A DNA stretch of 64,000 bases from Streptomyces sp. A0958. Its GTDB lineage: Bacteria; Actinomycetota; Actinomycetes; Streptomycetales; Streptomycetaceae. How positions within the stretch are numbered: position 1 is the first letter of the stretch; every line of letters starts with the position of its first letter. Below, piece after piece: positions 17,844 through 27,458 of the stretch. The stretch covers positions 186,001-250,000 of the forward strand of contig NZ_SSBK01000002.1 in assembly GCF_004795035.1 (NCBI RefSeq). The letters are read 5' to 3'. A program made the translations under genes and the position numbers. Below the pieces are notes generated by a model. It had not been told where the DNA came from, did no database searches, and worked only from the letters and a program-made list of their open reading frames with translations.

Positions 17844-19376
17844 TCAACGGCCGTTGACAGCAGGTGAACGCCCCGCCTCGGCGGCCCCGGCGTACGCGTC
17901 CAGCTCGTCCCGGGCCAGCACCTCGTCGTCGGGCCGCTCGTCGCGTTCGCGCGGACCGGCGTACGTCACGGCGAGCGCGACGGCGAGGTTGGCGCCGAGG
18001 GCGACGATGCCCGCGTTCACACCCCACACCGGATCGTTCTCCGTGAACACGAACCCGCACACCACACCGACCCCGACGACGAGCCCGCTCATCGCCCCGA
18101 GCAGTGTCAGCCGCCGCCACATCAGCCCCAGCAGCACCATGGGGAGCAGCTGCGCCATGCCCTCGTACGAGATGAGCGAGAGCCGTACGAGGGTGTTGGG
18201 GGCGGTGTACGTGAGCAGGAGCGCCAGGGCCCCCGCGACCACGACGACCAACTGGGCCGCGCCCTTCTGCCGCCGCTCCCAGCGCGGGACGAGCGAGAGC
18301 ACGCTGCGGCCCCACATCGTGCCGATGACCAGCATGAACACGGCCATGGGCACGATCGAGGACAGCGCGGCGGCGACCCCGATGACCCCGACCGACCAGG
18401 CGGGCAGCGAGTCCACGACGAGCTTGAAGAGGGCGAGGTTGGACTCGGCGCCGACGAGCCCCGGCACCACGAACAGGGCCGCCATGCCGAGCAGCATCGG
18501 GACGAAGAGCAGGACGTTGTAGGCGGGGAGCCACATGGCGTTGCGGCGGAGCACGTCGGCGTTCTTCGCCCCGAGGTAGCCGGCGACGGTGGTCGGGAAG
18601 ATCACGACGGTGAGCGAGTTGAGGAACGAGGTGGTGATGAACCATGCCTGCCCGAGCCCGCTGTCCCCGTGGCCGGGGAAGGTCAGCCACTCGCCCTTCT
18701 CGGTGACGAGCCGGTCGAGGAAGGGCCCGTAGCCGTCGAAGTAGTGCACGGGCACGTAGATCGCCAGGAAGCCGAGCGTGGCGATGACCAGCACGTCCTT
18801 CAGCACGGACACCCACGCGCTGCCGCGCAGCCCGCTGACGACGACGAAGCCGGTGGTGACGGCGAAGGCGATGAAGTAGGCCCAGTTCAGGCTGATCGCG
18901 CCGTAGGAGATCGTCGAGACGACGACGCCCATGCCGGTGATCTGGAGCTGGATGTACGGGAGCAGGAAGGCGGTCGCGAGGACGGCGACGAGCGCGCCGA
19001 GCCAGGGCCGCCCGAAGCGGTGGGCCACCATGTCGGTGATCCCGACGAGTCCGTGCTTGCGCGCGTACGCCCAGAGCATGGGCCCGACGACGTAGCCGAC
19101 GGCGTACCCGCAGGACATGTACGCGACGACGTAGAGGACGGGCGCCCCGTAGTCGTAGCCCCAGCCGGCGGCGCCGAGGTAGCTGAAGCTGGTGTAGCCC
19201 TCACCGGCCATCAGCACCCAGATGAACACGGTCCCCAGGCTGCGCCCGCCCACCGACCACTCGGCGAGCCCGCCCCCGCCCTCCCCGCCGCGCCGGCCGC
19301 GTACGGCGAGCAGCCCGAGGGCGACGGTGGCGACCATGAAGACCCCGAAGACGGAGGTCGCGACGGCGGCGTTCAC
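17844..19376 (-). CDS. Sodium:solute symporter (SSS family)
   Basis: A 510-residue transporter with about 13 hydrophobic helices. Typical segments are SFSYLGAAGWGYDYGAP near the start and RLSLISYEGMAQLLPM late. The family couples sodium entry to uptake of sugars, organic acids or amino acids; the substrate is not evident. The tail is charged. The GTG start overlaps the DUF3311 stop (GTGA). Streptomyces SSS genes often carry this small partner. Confidence 0.94.
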   Translation of the reverse strand: MNAAVATSVFGVFMVATVALGLLAVRGRRGGEGGGGLAEWSVGGRSLGTVFIWVLMAGEGYTSFSYLGAAGWGYDYGAPVLYVVAYMSCGYAVGYVVGPMLWAYARKHGLVGITDMVAHRFGRPWLGALVAVLATAFLLPYIQLQITGMGVVVSTISYGAISLNWAYFIAFAVTTGFVVVSGLRGSAWVSVLKDVLVIATLGFLAIYVPVHYFDGYGPFLDRLVTEKGEWLTFPGHGDSGLGQAWFITTSFLNSLTVVIFPTTVAGYLGAKNADVLRRNAMWLPAYNVLLFVPMLLGMAALFVVPGLVGAESNLALFKLVVDSLPAWSVGVIGVAAALSSIVPMAVFMLVIGTMWGRSVLSLVPRWERRQKGAAQLVVVVAGALALLLTYTAPNTLVRLSLISYEGMAQLLPMVLLGLMWRRLTLLGAMSGLVVGVGVVCGFVFTENDPVWGVNAGIVALGANLAVALAVTYAGPRERDERPDDEVLARDELDAYAGAAEAGRSPAVNGR

Positions 19377-19561
19377 CGGCGGTCACCCCGCCGGGCCAGC
19401 CATACGGCGAGGGGGGTCAGCAGCGTCGCCCCGAGCAGCCAGAGGAAGAGGAACGGCAGCCCGAGAACGACGGGCCGGACCCGGTTCACGAACGGCAGCG
19501 CCCCGAGGTGGAGCACGTAGGGGACCAGCAACCACAACAACTGCGGACGTCGTCTGAGCAC
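19373..19561 (-). CDS. DUF3311 small membrane protein
   Basis: 62 residues with two hydrophobic helices (about 8-24 and 31-55) and a basic end. It precedes and overlaps the symporter gene by 4 nt. This is the usual DUF3311-symporter arrangement, suggesting an accessory subunit. Confidence 0.9.
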   Translation of the reverse strand: MLRRRPQLLWLLVPYVLHLGALPFVNRVRPVVLGLPFLFLWLLGATLLTPLAVWLARRGDRR

Positions 19562-19595
19562 GTCGGAAAACCTTACGACCTCGGCCCCGCGGCGG

Positions 19596-20432
19596 TCAGC
19601 GCTCCCGCACCCCGGTCAGCTTCCCCCACACGACGAGCCGGTAGCGGGAGGTGAACTCGGGGGTGCAGGTGGTCAGCGTCAGATAGGACCCGGCCCGGTG
19701 ATACCCCGGGTACGGCGCGATGTTGCTGCGCGGCACGGCGGCCACGACCCCGCTGTCGCCGGGGGTGGTCCGGGCGAGGGTCTTGTCGACGGTGTACGTG
19801 TAGACGGCGTCCCGGGTCTCGACGGTGATCCGGTCACCGGCGCGCAGCCGGTTGATGTAGCGGAACGGTTCGCCGTGGGTGTTGCGGTGCCCGGCGAGCG
19901 CGAAGTTCCCCCGGCCGCCGGGCTGGGCGGTGGCCGGGTAGTGCCCGACGTACCCCTGGTCGAGGACGGCACGCCTGCTGATGCCCTGGGCGACCGGGGC
20001 GGTGAGGGAGATACGGGGGATACGGATGACGGCGTAGGCCTGGTCCGGGGTGGCGGAGGCGGGCTCGGACGCCGACGGGCTCCTGGGGGAGGGGCTGCCG
20101 CCCCCCGGAGAAGGCCCGGCCCCGGGCAGGACATCCGCATCCGCATCCGCGCCCTCATCCGCACCGCCACCGGCATCGGCATCGGCATCGGCATCGGCAT
20201 CCGGCTGTTCCCGAGGCGCCCCCCAGTCCCGCTCCAGCCGGTGGACGGTACGGGCGGCGTCGGCGCGGGCCTGGCGGTTGGTCCACCACAGCTGGTGGGC
20301 GACGAGCAGCAGCAGGACGACGCCGAGGGTCACCACCAGCTCCGCTCCGGTCCACAGCCCGCGCGCGACGAGACGCCCGCGGCGCGGGTCGCGCTGCACC
20401 ACCACCGGTATCCGCTTGACCACGGCCCGCAC
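19596..20432 (-). CDS. Class E sortase
   Basis: A 278-residue sortase with an N-terminal membrane helix (about 31-46). A linker follows with an Asp-Ala repeat (encoded by GATGCC-type hexamers) and Ser/Pro runs, then a catalytic domain from about residue 133. The triad is His182 in ALAGHRNTHG, Cys256 in LTLTTCTPEF and Arg263 or Arg265. TLTTC is typical of actinobacterial class E enzymes, which attach LAxTG proteins such as long chaplins to the wall. The LAxTG protein at 11285-12418 is a candidate substrate. The start is GTG with a weak ribosome site. Confidence 0.92.
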   Translation of the reverse strand: MRAVVKRIPVVVQRDPRRGRLVARGLWTGAELVVTLGVVLLLLVAHQLWWTNRQARADAARTVHRLERDWGAPREQPDADADADADAGGGADEGADADADVLPGAGPSPGGGSPSPRSPSASEPASATPDQAYAVIRIPRISLTAPVAQGISRRAVLDQGYVGHYPATAQPGGRGNFALAGHRNTHGEPFRYINRLRAGDRITVETRDAVYTYTVDKTLARTTPGDSGVVAAVPRSNIAPYPGYHRAGSYLTLTTCTPEFTSRYRLVVWGKLTGVRER

Positions 20433-20536
20433 GATAAGCCCGCGTACCGCAACACTCCAGAGGCAGGACGAGGCTCACTCCCCCGGGCCCCGGACACGCC
20501 CTCGCCCCGCGCCCGCACAGCAGTACGGTGTGGTCC

Positions 20537-21544
20537 ATGCGCCCCGACACCCCTGCCGATCACACCACCGAAGCCGAGCGCCTGCTCCGCACCGCGGCGC
20601 AGTACCCCGAGGACCACGAGCCCCTGCTCCTCCAGGCCGCGGCCCACCTGGAACTCGCCGGTGACCGCGCTCGCGCCACGACGCTCTACGACGAACTGCT
20701 CAGCGACCCCCGTACCGAACACCCGCACCTGGTGAAGGCGCTCAACGCCGCCAACCTGTGGGAGTACGGCCACGAGGCGGAGGCCCGCGCGCTGATCGAC
20801 GGCATCCGCGCGGCGGCCCCGCAGGAGGCGGCCCCCTGGGAGATCGCGGCGGAGACGCTGGAGGCCCACGACGAGCTGGAAGCGGCCCACGACGTCTTCT
20901 CCACGGCCCTGCGCCTGCTGATCGCGCCGGGCGAGGAGGTCCCGTACGCCACCCAGTCGCTGCTGACCGGCCGCCACCGGGTGCGCCGGCTGATGGGCGT
21001 CACGCACGACGCCTGGGACGAGCTGGCCGACACGCTGCACACGGCGGCGGTCCCCCTGGACGAACTCCACGACCCGAAGCGCCTGTGGTCCCTTGGCTCC
21101 TCGGACCCGGGCGAGCTGCGGGCCGAGATCACCCGTCTGCGCGCCGAACTGGGCACCTACCGCACGGCGTTGTCGCGCCCGTTCCCGGTGGCGGTGCTGC
21201 ACTGGCCGGCGGACGAACTCCGCGAACTCCTCACCGCCTACCCGAGCCTGGGCAGCGAGTACACCTCCCACCCGGACCACCTGTCCCGCCTGGAGGCCGC
21301 CCTGCGCGACCTCCACGCCACGGGCACCCCCAACCTCGGCATCGTCACGGCCACGGTCCCCTCCTACGAAGCCTTCGCCGCCTCGGAGGCCGCCTCCCCC
21401 GCCGACCCGGACCTGCTCCCCCAGTACGCCACCACCCTGGCCGCCCGAGGCCGCGCGGTCCCCTGGCCGCCGGCGAAGAGCGCGGAGTGCTGGTGCGGCT
21501 CGGGGGCCTCGTACCGGGAGTGCCATGGGGGGGCGGTGGGGTAG
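20537..21544 (+). CDS. TPR-like protein with C-terminal SEC-C zinc motif
   Basis: A 335-residue cytoplasmic protein. The first 170 residues are helical repeats resembling TPRs (AAQYPEDHEPLLLQAAAHLE, LVKALNAANLWEYGHEAEAR). The end carries the SEC-C metal motif AECWCGSGASYRECHG (C-x-C-x8-C-H). SEC-C ends bind zinc and occur in SecA and many adaptor proteins; the specific role is unknown. I prefer ATG 20537 over GTG 20528; neither has a strong ribosome site. Divergent from the sortase, with about 100 nt between starts. Confidence 0.85.
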   Translation: MRPDTPADHTTEAERLLRTAAQYPEDHEPLLLQAAAHLELAGDRARATTLYDELLSDPRTEHPHLVKALNAANLWEYGHEAEARALIDGIRAAAPQEAAPWEIAAETLEAHDELEAAHDVFSTALRLLIAPGEEVPYATQSLLTGRHRVRRLMGVTHDAWDELADTLHTAAVPLDELHDPKRLWSLGSSDPGELRAEITRLRAELGTYRTALSRPFPVAVLHWPADELRELLTAYPSLGSEYTSHPDHLSRLEAALRDLHATGTPNLGIVTATVPSYEAFAASEAASPADPDLLPQYATTLAARGRAVPWPPAKSAECWCGSGASYRECHGGAVG

Positions 21545-21733
21545 GTCGGTGGGTTGGTGGTGGGCCAGTGGGTTGGTAGCTCGATAGGTCGGTGGGTTGG
21601 TGGGTCGGTAGCCGGGCGGCTCGGGGCCGGGCGGCTCGGGCTGGGCGGCTCGGGGCTGGGCAGCTCGGGGCTGGGCAGCTCGGGGCCGGGCGGCTCGGGC
21701 TGGGCGGCTCGGGGCTGGGCGGCTCGGTAGGGG
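21545..21733. repeat. Degenerate short tandem repeats
   Basis: First half: variants of GTCGGTGGGTTGGTGG. Second half: about ten variants of GGGCGGCTCGGGGCT. The block fills most of the 244-nt gap between the SEC-C and GNAT genes and is strongly G-biased on the plus strand. Confidence 0.85.
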
Positions 21734-21788
21734 GCGGTGGCCGGTATTACGGATGCCGACCCGCACCTCGCCTCCGTACCCTGCCGCC

Positions 21789-22307
21789 ATGCCCGAGCTC
21801 CAGCGCCTACGTCCCGACCACGCCCCGGCCGTCCTCGCCTTCGAGCACGCCAACCGCGCCTTCTTCGCGGCCTCGATCCCGGATCGGGGCGACGACTACT
21901 TCACCCGCTTCCCCGCCCGCCACGCGGCGCTGCTCGCCGAGCAGGCCACGGGCGCCTGCCACTTCCACGTCCTGGTGGCGGAGGGGACGGGCGAGGTACT
22001 GGGCCGCTTCAACCTGGTGGACGTGGCCGACGGCTCCGCCGAACTGGGCTTCCGCCTCGCGGAGAAGGCGACGGGGCGCGGTCTGGCGACGAAGACGATC
22101 CGCCAACTCTTCCAGCTGTGCCGCACGACGTACGGCCTGACGACGCTACGGGCGAGGGCCGCGAACACCAACACCGCCTCACGGTCGGTCCTCACCCGGA
22201 CGGGGTTCGTCGAGACGGGCGAGGACGTGGTGCTGAACGGGAAGCGGGGGGCGGGGTACGCGCGGGAGCTGGGGGTGGGGGTGGGGGCGGGCGCGGGGCA
22301 GGCGTGA
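21789..22307 (+). CDS. GNAT N-acetyltransferase (RimJ/RimL-like)
   Basis: A 172-residue acetyltransferase. The acetyl-CoA loop lies in EKATGRGLATKTIRQL, and the C-terminal signature is ARAANTNTASRSVLTRTGFVE, as in RimJ/RimL-type N-acetyltransferases. It may acetylate protein N-termini or small amines; the substrate is unknown. The tail is a short Gly/Val repeat. It is the last recognised gene before the defence island. Confidence 0.9.
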   Translation: MPELQRLRPDHAPAVLAFEHANRAFFAASIPDRGDDYFTRFPARHAALLAEQATGACHFHVLVAEGTGEVLGRFNLVDVADGSAELGFRLAEKATGRGLATKTIRQLFQLCRTTYGLTTLRARAANTNTASRSVLTRTGFVETGEDVVLNGKRGAGYARELGVGVGAGAGQA

Positions 22308-22435
22308 GGGGGAGCATTTGTCACCGGGATTCCCCGCTGTCCCACCTTTGCAATATCATCACAACCCACCTACTCATCCCAGGGCCGCACCTCCCCACCC
22401 AGGTCCCAGCTCTGTGTGCGCGCGAGGAAGGCTTC

Positions 22436-23965
22436 ATGCCGCCGTATCAGCCCTCTGCCGACTGGCAGTTCGAGGTCCCCACCACCGGCAGCAAGCGGCT
22501 CCCGCCCGCCGCCCGCTACGTTGAGTCGCTGACGCACCAGGGGTACGGATTCGAGGCGGCCATCGCCGACCTCGTGGACAACTCGATCGACGCGGGCGCC
22601 CGCAACGTCGTCGTCAGCCTCCTGCGCGACGAGGACCGCCTGGTCAGCCTGCTCGTCATAGACGACGGCCGCGGCATGGACGACGCGGCCCTGGACACCG
22701 CGATGACGGTGGGCGGCCGCCAGGGTTACGACGACGCGGCGCTCGGCCACTTCGGCGCGGGTCTCAAGGCGGCGTCCCTGTCGCACGCCGACTCGCTCAC
22801 CGTGGTCAGCCGCACCAAGCGCAGCCCGTCCGCCGGCCGCCGCTGGCTGACGGCCCGCGCCCAGGCGGACTTCACCTGCGACATCGTCGACCCGGGGTAC
22901 TGCCAGGACCTGGTCGACCGCTACGACGGGGTCATCCAGTGGCAGGGCACGATCGTGCGCTGGGACCGGGTCCGCGCCTTCGACACCATCACCGCCGGTC
23001 AGGCCGACCGCTACCTCAACGACGCGATCGAGAAGCTGGAGACCCACCTCGGGCTCTACCTCCACCGCTTCCTGGCCCGCGACGGCTTCAACATCGACAT
23101 CGTGGTCGAGGACGTGCGGACCAAGGAGGAGCTGGACCACCGCGGGGTCGAACCCATCGACCCGTTCGGCTACCGGGTGCCCGGCCGGACCGGCTTCCCC
23201 CGTACGTACACCGCGCCGGTCGAGGGCGTCGGCGAGGTCGCGCTGACCGCGCACATCTGGCCGCCGAAGTCACCGCTGGTCAGCTTCCGGGGCATCGGTC
23301 CGCTCGCCGAACGCCAGGGCTTCTACATCTACCGCAACGACCGCCTCGTCCAGGCGGGCGGTTGGAACAGCACCCGCAGCCCGGAGGGCCACCTCGCGCT
23401 CGCCCGGATCGCCGTAGACCTGCCGTCCGCGCCGAACGACGTCTTCAACCTCACGGTGAAGAAGGACGGCGTGACCGTCACCCCCGCGTTCGCCCGAGGT
23501 CTGGAGCAGGCCGTGGACGCCACGGGGCACGGCTTCGCCTCGTATGTCCAGGAGGCGGCGCTCACGTACCGGGAGGCGGCCAGGCGCGCCACCGAGCCGC
23601 AGCGCAAGGCCGTCCTCCCGGCCGGGAAGGGGATGGACCCGAAGCTGCGGCGCACGCTGCGCGACGAGCTGCCGGAGCTGGAGGGCGAGGACCCGATCGC
23701 GTTCCGCTGGGACAGCCTGCCGTCGGACGTGTTCTTCGAGCTCGACCGGGAGAACCGTGAGGTCAGGCTCAACAAGGCGTACCGGCAGGTGCTGAACGGA
23801 GGCCGGCGCGGGGGGCTGAACGACGCTCCGGTGATCAAGAGCATGCTGTACCTGATGGTCAACGAGATCTTCCAGAAGGAACGGGTCCGGGCCGTCCACA
23901 CCGACAACGTCGCGTTGTGGAACAGCGTCCTGGTCACGGCGGCGCGCTGCGAACTCGACCGCTGA
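22436..23965 (+). CDS. MORC/MutL-type GHKL ATPase of a Z1-associated system
   Basis: A 509-residue GHKL ATPase. The N-box lies in IADLVDNSIDAGA (Asp45, Asn49). The G1 box is VIDDGRGMD (Asp76-Gly80) and the G2 box is GHFGAGLKAAS (about 104-114). A transducer-like domain follows with FRGIGPLAERQGFYIYRNDR. MutL/MORC homologues encoded next to Z1 proteins, Vsr and cytosine methylases are a known class of restriction-associated ATPases, thought to act as DNA clamps or loaders. The start is ATG 22436 after GAGGAAGG. It opens the left arm of the island; the next gene follows after 95 nt. There is no MutL endonuclease domain. Confidence 0.88.
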   Translation: MPPYQPSADWQFEVPTTGSKRLPPAARYVESLTHQGYGFEAAIADLVDNSIDAGARNVVVSLLRDEDRLVSLLVIDDGRGMDDAALDTAMTVGGRQGYDDAALGHFGAGLKAASLSHADSLTVVSRTKRSPSAGRRWLTARAQADFTCDIVDPGYCQDLVDRYDGVIQWQGTIVRWDRVRAFDTITAGQADRYLNDAIEKLETHLGLYLHRFLARDGFNIDIVVEDVRTKEELDHRGVEPIDPFGYRVPGRTGFPRTYTAPVEGVGEVALTAHIWPPKSPLVSFRGIGPLAERQGFYIYRNDRLVQAGGWNSTRSPEGHLALARIAVDLPSAPNDVFNLTVKKDGVTVTPAFARGLEQAVDATGHGFASYVQEAALTYREAARRATEPQRKAVLPAGKGMDPKLRRTLRDELPELEGEDPIAFRWDSLPSDVFFELDRENREVRLNKAYRQVLNGGRRGGLNDAPVIKSMLYLMVNEIFQKERVRAVHTDNVALWNSVLVTAARCELDR

Positions 23966-24060
23966 ACCACCGTCCTGCCCCTCCCCGTCCTCGCTCCCCA
24001 CCCCCGCCTCCCCGTCCTCGTCTCCCCGTCCTCGCCCCGATCCGAGAGAGCCGCCCCGCC

Positions 24061-26988
24061 ATGACCGACCATCTGTTCACCCTGCACGGCGATGTGCTGG
24101 CCGCGATGCGACGGGGCCCCAAGCCCTTCGCCAAGCTCGTCCTCGCACTTTCCGAGGACGAGGAAGCGGTGGACACCAGGCTCTCCCACTTCCGGGACCG
24201 TGTCCTCGCGGCCGACCCCGGTGACGGTCTGATCGCCCTGTGGCACCGCACCCTGACCACCTGGGACCTGGTGGAGCAGGCGGACTGGTCGGCGGCACCG
24301 GCCCGTACCGAGGCGCGCCGCTCGCACACGTACGACCGGCTGGGCTTCGGTGCCGGTCTGCGCAAGGCGCTCGACAGCGCGGTCCCGGTCTTCAAGGAGC
24401 CCGGGCCGACGGTCATCAGCAAGGAGTTCGTCTCCTGGTACTCGCGCGACGCGGCCGCCGCGCGTTCCTTCTACTGGACCGCCTACGAACGGCTCCTGCG
24501 GCGCAAGGGCTGGCCGGACGCGGCGGTCTCCGGGCTCGACGAGGCGAGCCATGCCGTGGTCGAACGCCTCTCCGACCCCACCCGCCCCGAGGCCTACGGT
24601 GCGCGCGGCCTGGTGGTGGGCTACGTCCAGTCGGGCAAGACCGCCAACTTCACCGGCGTCACCGCTAAGGCCATCGACGCCGGGTACCGCCTGGTCATCG
24701 TCCTCGGCGGCACCCTCAACCTGCTCCGGGGCCAGACGCAGCGCCGGCTGGACATGGAGCTGATCGGCCAGGAGAACATCCTGCGCGGCGCCGACCCGGC
24801 GGACCCGGACTCCCTGGTCGGCATCGACTACCAGGAGGACGCGGACTGGCCGGAGAAGTTCGTCAGCCACGGCGGCCGGCCCTCCGCCCTCGGCGCCTTC
24901 GACATCGAGCGCCTCACGACCCGCGACGACGACTACAAGAGCCTGCTGAACGGCATCCGCGCCCTCGAATTCGAGAAGCAGGCCCGCACCGAGCCGCTGT
25001 ACGCCCCGGCCAACCTGCACCACGCGGCCGCCCGGGTCATGGTCGTGAAGAAGAACAAGTCCGTGCTGGACAAGCTGATCAAGGACCTCAAGAAGATCGG
25101 CCCTATCCTCTCCGAGATCCCCGCGCTGATCATCGACGACGAGTCGGACCAGGCGTCGGTCAACACGACGGACCCGAAAAAGTGGGAGGACGGCAAGGTC
25201 GCCCGTACGGCCATCAACGGCCAGATCTCCCAGTTGCTCGGCCTCCTGCCGCGCGCCCAGTACGTCGGCTACACCGCGACCCCGTTCGCCAACGTCTTCG
25301 TCGACCCGGGCGACGGTGAGGACATCTTCCCGCGCGACTTCCTCATCTCGCTGCCCCGCCCGGCCGGCTACATGGGCGTCCAGGACTTCCACGACCTCGA
25401 CACGGACGAGGGGTCCGCCGAGGAGACGCACATCCGCGGCATCTACGAGGAGACGGGCGACCGCCTCCGGGAAGCCCTGGACGCCTTCGTCCTGACGGGC
25501 GCGCTCAAGCTGTACCGCGCCGACCGCGGCGTACCCGAAGGACCGTTCCGCCACCACACGATGCTCGTCCACGAGTCCGTACGGATGGCCGAGCACACGG
25601 CCCTCGCCCTGCGCATCAACTCCATGTGGCACCGGGCCGCGTACACGAGCCGCCAGGGCCACGAACGCCTCGCGGACCTCCTCGCCTCCGACTTCCACCG
25701 CTTCGCCGACGACGGCCTGCCCATGCCGGAGTCGTACGACAAGCTCAGGAGCTATGTCTCCCGCGCCCGCCAGCTCATCAACGCCGGCGGCACACCCGTC
25801 CTGGTGGTCAACGGCGACACCGAGCGCGACTACGACCAGCCCGACCTGGACTTCGAACGCACCCCCAACGTGTGGAAGATCCTGGTCGGCGGCACCAAGC
25901 TCTCCCGCGGCTTCACCATCGAGGGCCTGACGGTCACCTACTACCGCCGCACCACCCAGCAGGCCGACACACTGATGCAGATGGGCCGCTGGTTCGGCTT
26001 CCGCCCCGGCTACCGCGACCTGGTCCGCCTCTACATCGGCCGCGAGGAACCGCTGGGCAAGACGAAGACGGTCGACCTGTACGAGGCCTTCGAGGCCATC
26101 TGCCGCGACGAAGAAACGTTCCGCGCCCAGCTCACCCGCTACGCCACCCTGGTGGACGGCAAGCCCCAGGTCACCCCGGCCCAGATCCCCCCGCTGGTCT
26201 CCCAGCACCTCTCCTGGATCAAGCCCTCGGCCCGCAACAAGATGTTCAACGCCGAGCTGGTGGAGATCCGCTCCCCGGGCCAGTGGGTGGAACCCACGGC
26301 GTACCCGGTGAGGGCGGAGGAACTGCGGGGGAACGTCGAGGCGTGGGGGGCGGCGCTCGGGGCGTTGGACCGCACACCCGTCACCCTGCGCTGTGCCGCC
26401 GCCGAGACCGGTCGGGACGACAGCTACGAGGCGGTGCTGGGCACGATCGACCACAGCACGTTGGTCGGCATCCTGTGGGACCTGAAGTGGTCCGTTCCCG
26501 GCCAGTTCACGCCGCACCTCCAGTCCTTGGTCTCGGCGGGCGAGACCGGCGACGGCATCGACGACTGGCTGGTGATAGCCCCGCAGCAGACATCCGGACG
26601 GAGGGTGGAGGCGAACGTTCTCGGTTACGGGCCTCTCTCCATGGCACGTCGTACCCGGCGGCGCGGCGACCTCTTCGGGGCGATCAGCGAGCCGAAGCAC
26701 CGCGGGGTCGCCCTGCGGATCGCCGGCGCACTGAAGGGCTCCGGCGATCCCTTGGTCGAATCCCTCGTCCGTGAGCGGCGGGGCGTCGTGGTCCTCTACC
26801 CGCTGGTCGAGGCGGAGCCACGGCTCGGCCCCGACGGCACGATCGACCCGGGAGACGTCGTCATGGCCTTCTGCCTGGTCGCCCCCGCCTCGGCGACCGC
26901 GGGACAGCGGAATCTGGTCCGCTTCCGTGCCATCGATTCGAGCAAGGGTGATTTCGCCGTCATTGATCGCGAAGGGGGTCGGGCGTAG
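24061..26988 (+). CDS. Z1-domain superfamily II helicase-like protein
   Basis: A 975-residue protein with the Z1 module. Walker A is QSGKTAN (Q190-SGKT), the Walker B-like motif is D360-E-S-D in IIDDESDQAS, motif III is GYTATPFANV (about 402-412), and late motifs are GGTKLSRGFTIEGL and QMGRWFGFRPGY. The N-terminal 150 and C-terminal 250 residues match no domain I know. Z1 proteins occur with MORC-type ATPases in phage-restriction loci and probably move along or remodel DNA. The spacer before it carries three TCCCCGTCCTCG-like units. The Vsr gene follows within 15 nt, so one transcript is likely. Confidence 0.92.
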   Translation: MTDHLFTLHGDVLAAMRRGPKPFAKLVLALSEDEEAVDTRLSHFRDRVLAADPGDGLIALWHRTLTTWDLVEQADWSAAPARTEARRSHTYDRLGFGAGLRKALDSAVPVFKEPGPTVISKEFVSWYSRDAAAARSFYWTAYERLLRRKGWPDAAVSGLDEASHAVVERLSDPTRPEAYGARGLVVGYVQSGKTANFTGVTAKAIDAGYRLVIVLGGTLNLLRGQTQRRLDMELIGQENILRGADPADPDSLVGIDYQEDADWPEKFVSHGGRPSALGAFDIERLTTRDDDYKSLLNGIRALEFEKQARTEPLYAPANLHHAAARVMVVKKNKSVLDKLIKDLKKIGPILSEIPALIIDDESDQASVNTTDPKKWEDGKVARTAINGQISQLLGLLPRAQYVGYTATPFANVFVDPGDGEDIFPRDFLISLPRPAGYMGVQDFHDLDTDEGSAEETHIRGIYEETGDRLREALDAFVLTGALKLYRADRGVPEGPFRHHTMLVHESVRMAEHTALALRINSMWHRAAYTSRQGHERLADLLASDFHRFADDGLPMPESYDKLRSYVSRARQLINAGGTPVLVVNGDTERDYDQPDLDFERTPNVWKILVGGTKLSRGFTIEGLTVTYYRRTTQQADTLMQMGRWFGFRPGYRDLVRLYIGREEPLGKTKTVDLYEAFEAICRDEETFRAQLTRYATLVDGKPQVTPAQIPPLVSQHLSWIKPSARNKMFNAELVEIRSPGQWVEPTAYPVRAEELRGNVEAWGAALGALDRTPVTLRCAAAETGRDDSYEAVLGTIDHSTLVGILWDLKWSVPGQFTPHLQSLVSAGETGDGIDDWLVIAPQQTSGRRVEANVLGYGPLSMARRTRRRGDLFGAISEPKHRGVALRIAGALKGSGDPLVESLVRERRGVVVLYPLVEAEPRLGPDGTIDPGDVVMAFCLVAPASATAGQRNLVRFRAIDSSKGDFAVIDREGGRA

Positions 26989-27002
26989 GAGACTTGGCAG
27001 TG

Positions 27003-27458
27003 ATGAGTACCGCCAGACCCTCCTCCCCGGCCGTGTCCGCCCGCATGAGCCGACAGGCGAGCCGCGACACCGCGCCCGAAGTGGCGGTCCGGAAGCTGTT
27101 GCACGCGTCCGGCTACCGGTACCGCCTCAACGAGCGGGTGCCCCACATGTCCCGGCGGACGATCGACATCGCTTTCACCCGGGCGAAGGTGGCGGTGTTC
27201 CTGGACGGATGCTTCTGGCACGGCTGTCCCGAACACGCGACGCAACCGAGGTCGAACGCCGAGTGGTGGCGGCAAAAGCTCGATCGCAACATGGCGCGGG
27301 ACGCCGAGACAACGGCACACCTGGTCGCCGAGGGGTGGACGGTCATGCGCTTCTGGGAACATCAGGCGCCGGCCCAGGTCGCGGAGAAGGTGGCGGAAGC
27401 CGTCGATCGGAAGAAGTCCGCGAGGCGGACAACAGGACGGGGGTGCGGGAGCTCGTGA
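27003..27458 (+). CDS. Vsr-type very short patch repair endonuclease
   Basis: A 151-residue PD-(D/E)XK-fold nuclease. The Vsr core is intact: RRTIDIAFTRAKVAVFLDGC followed by FWHGCPEH, which holds the catalytic Asp and His and the zinc Cys residues, then WWRQKLDRN and GWTVMRFWEH. Vsr nicks next to T:G mismatches formed when 5-methylcytosine deaminates and usually accompanies a C5 methylase. In Z1/MORC systems a Vsr-like enzyme may instead be the restriction nuclease. AGGAG at 26987-26991 fits GTG 27000 slightly better than ATG 27003. The stop overlaps the next gene (GTGA). Confidence 0.93.
   Translation: MSTARPSSPAVSARMSRQASRDTAPEVAVRKLLHASGYRYRLNERVPHMSRRTIDIAFTRAKVAVFLDGCFWHGCPEHATQPRSNAEWWRQKLDRNMARDAETTAHLVAEGWTVMRFWEHQAPAQVAEKVAEAVDRKKSARRTTGRGCGSS

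Noticed and set aside
23329..26700. Minus-strand open frame of 1123 codons opposite the ATPase and Z1 genes
   Set aside because: The plus strand carries GHKL and helicase motifs in order; the minus frame shows only Val/Gly/Arg/Asp-rich shadow sequence.
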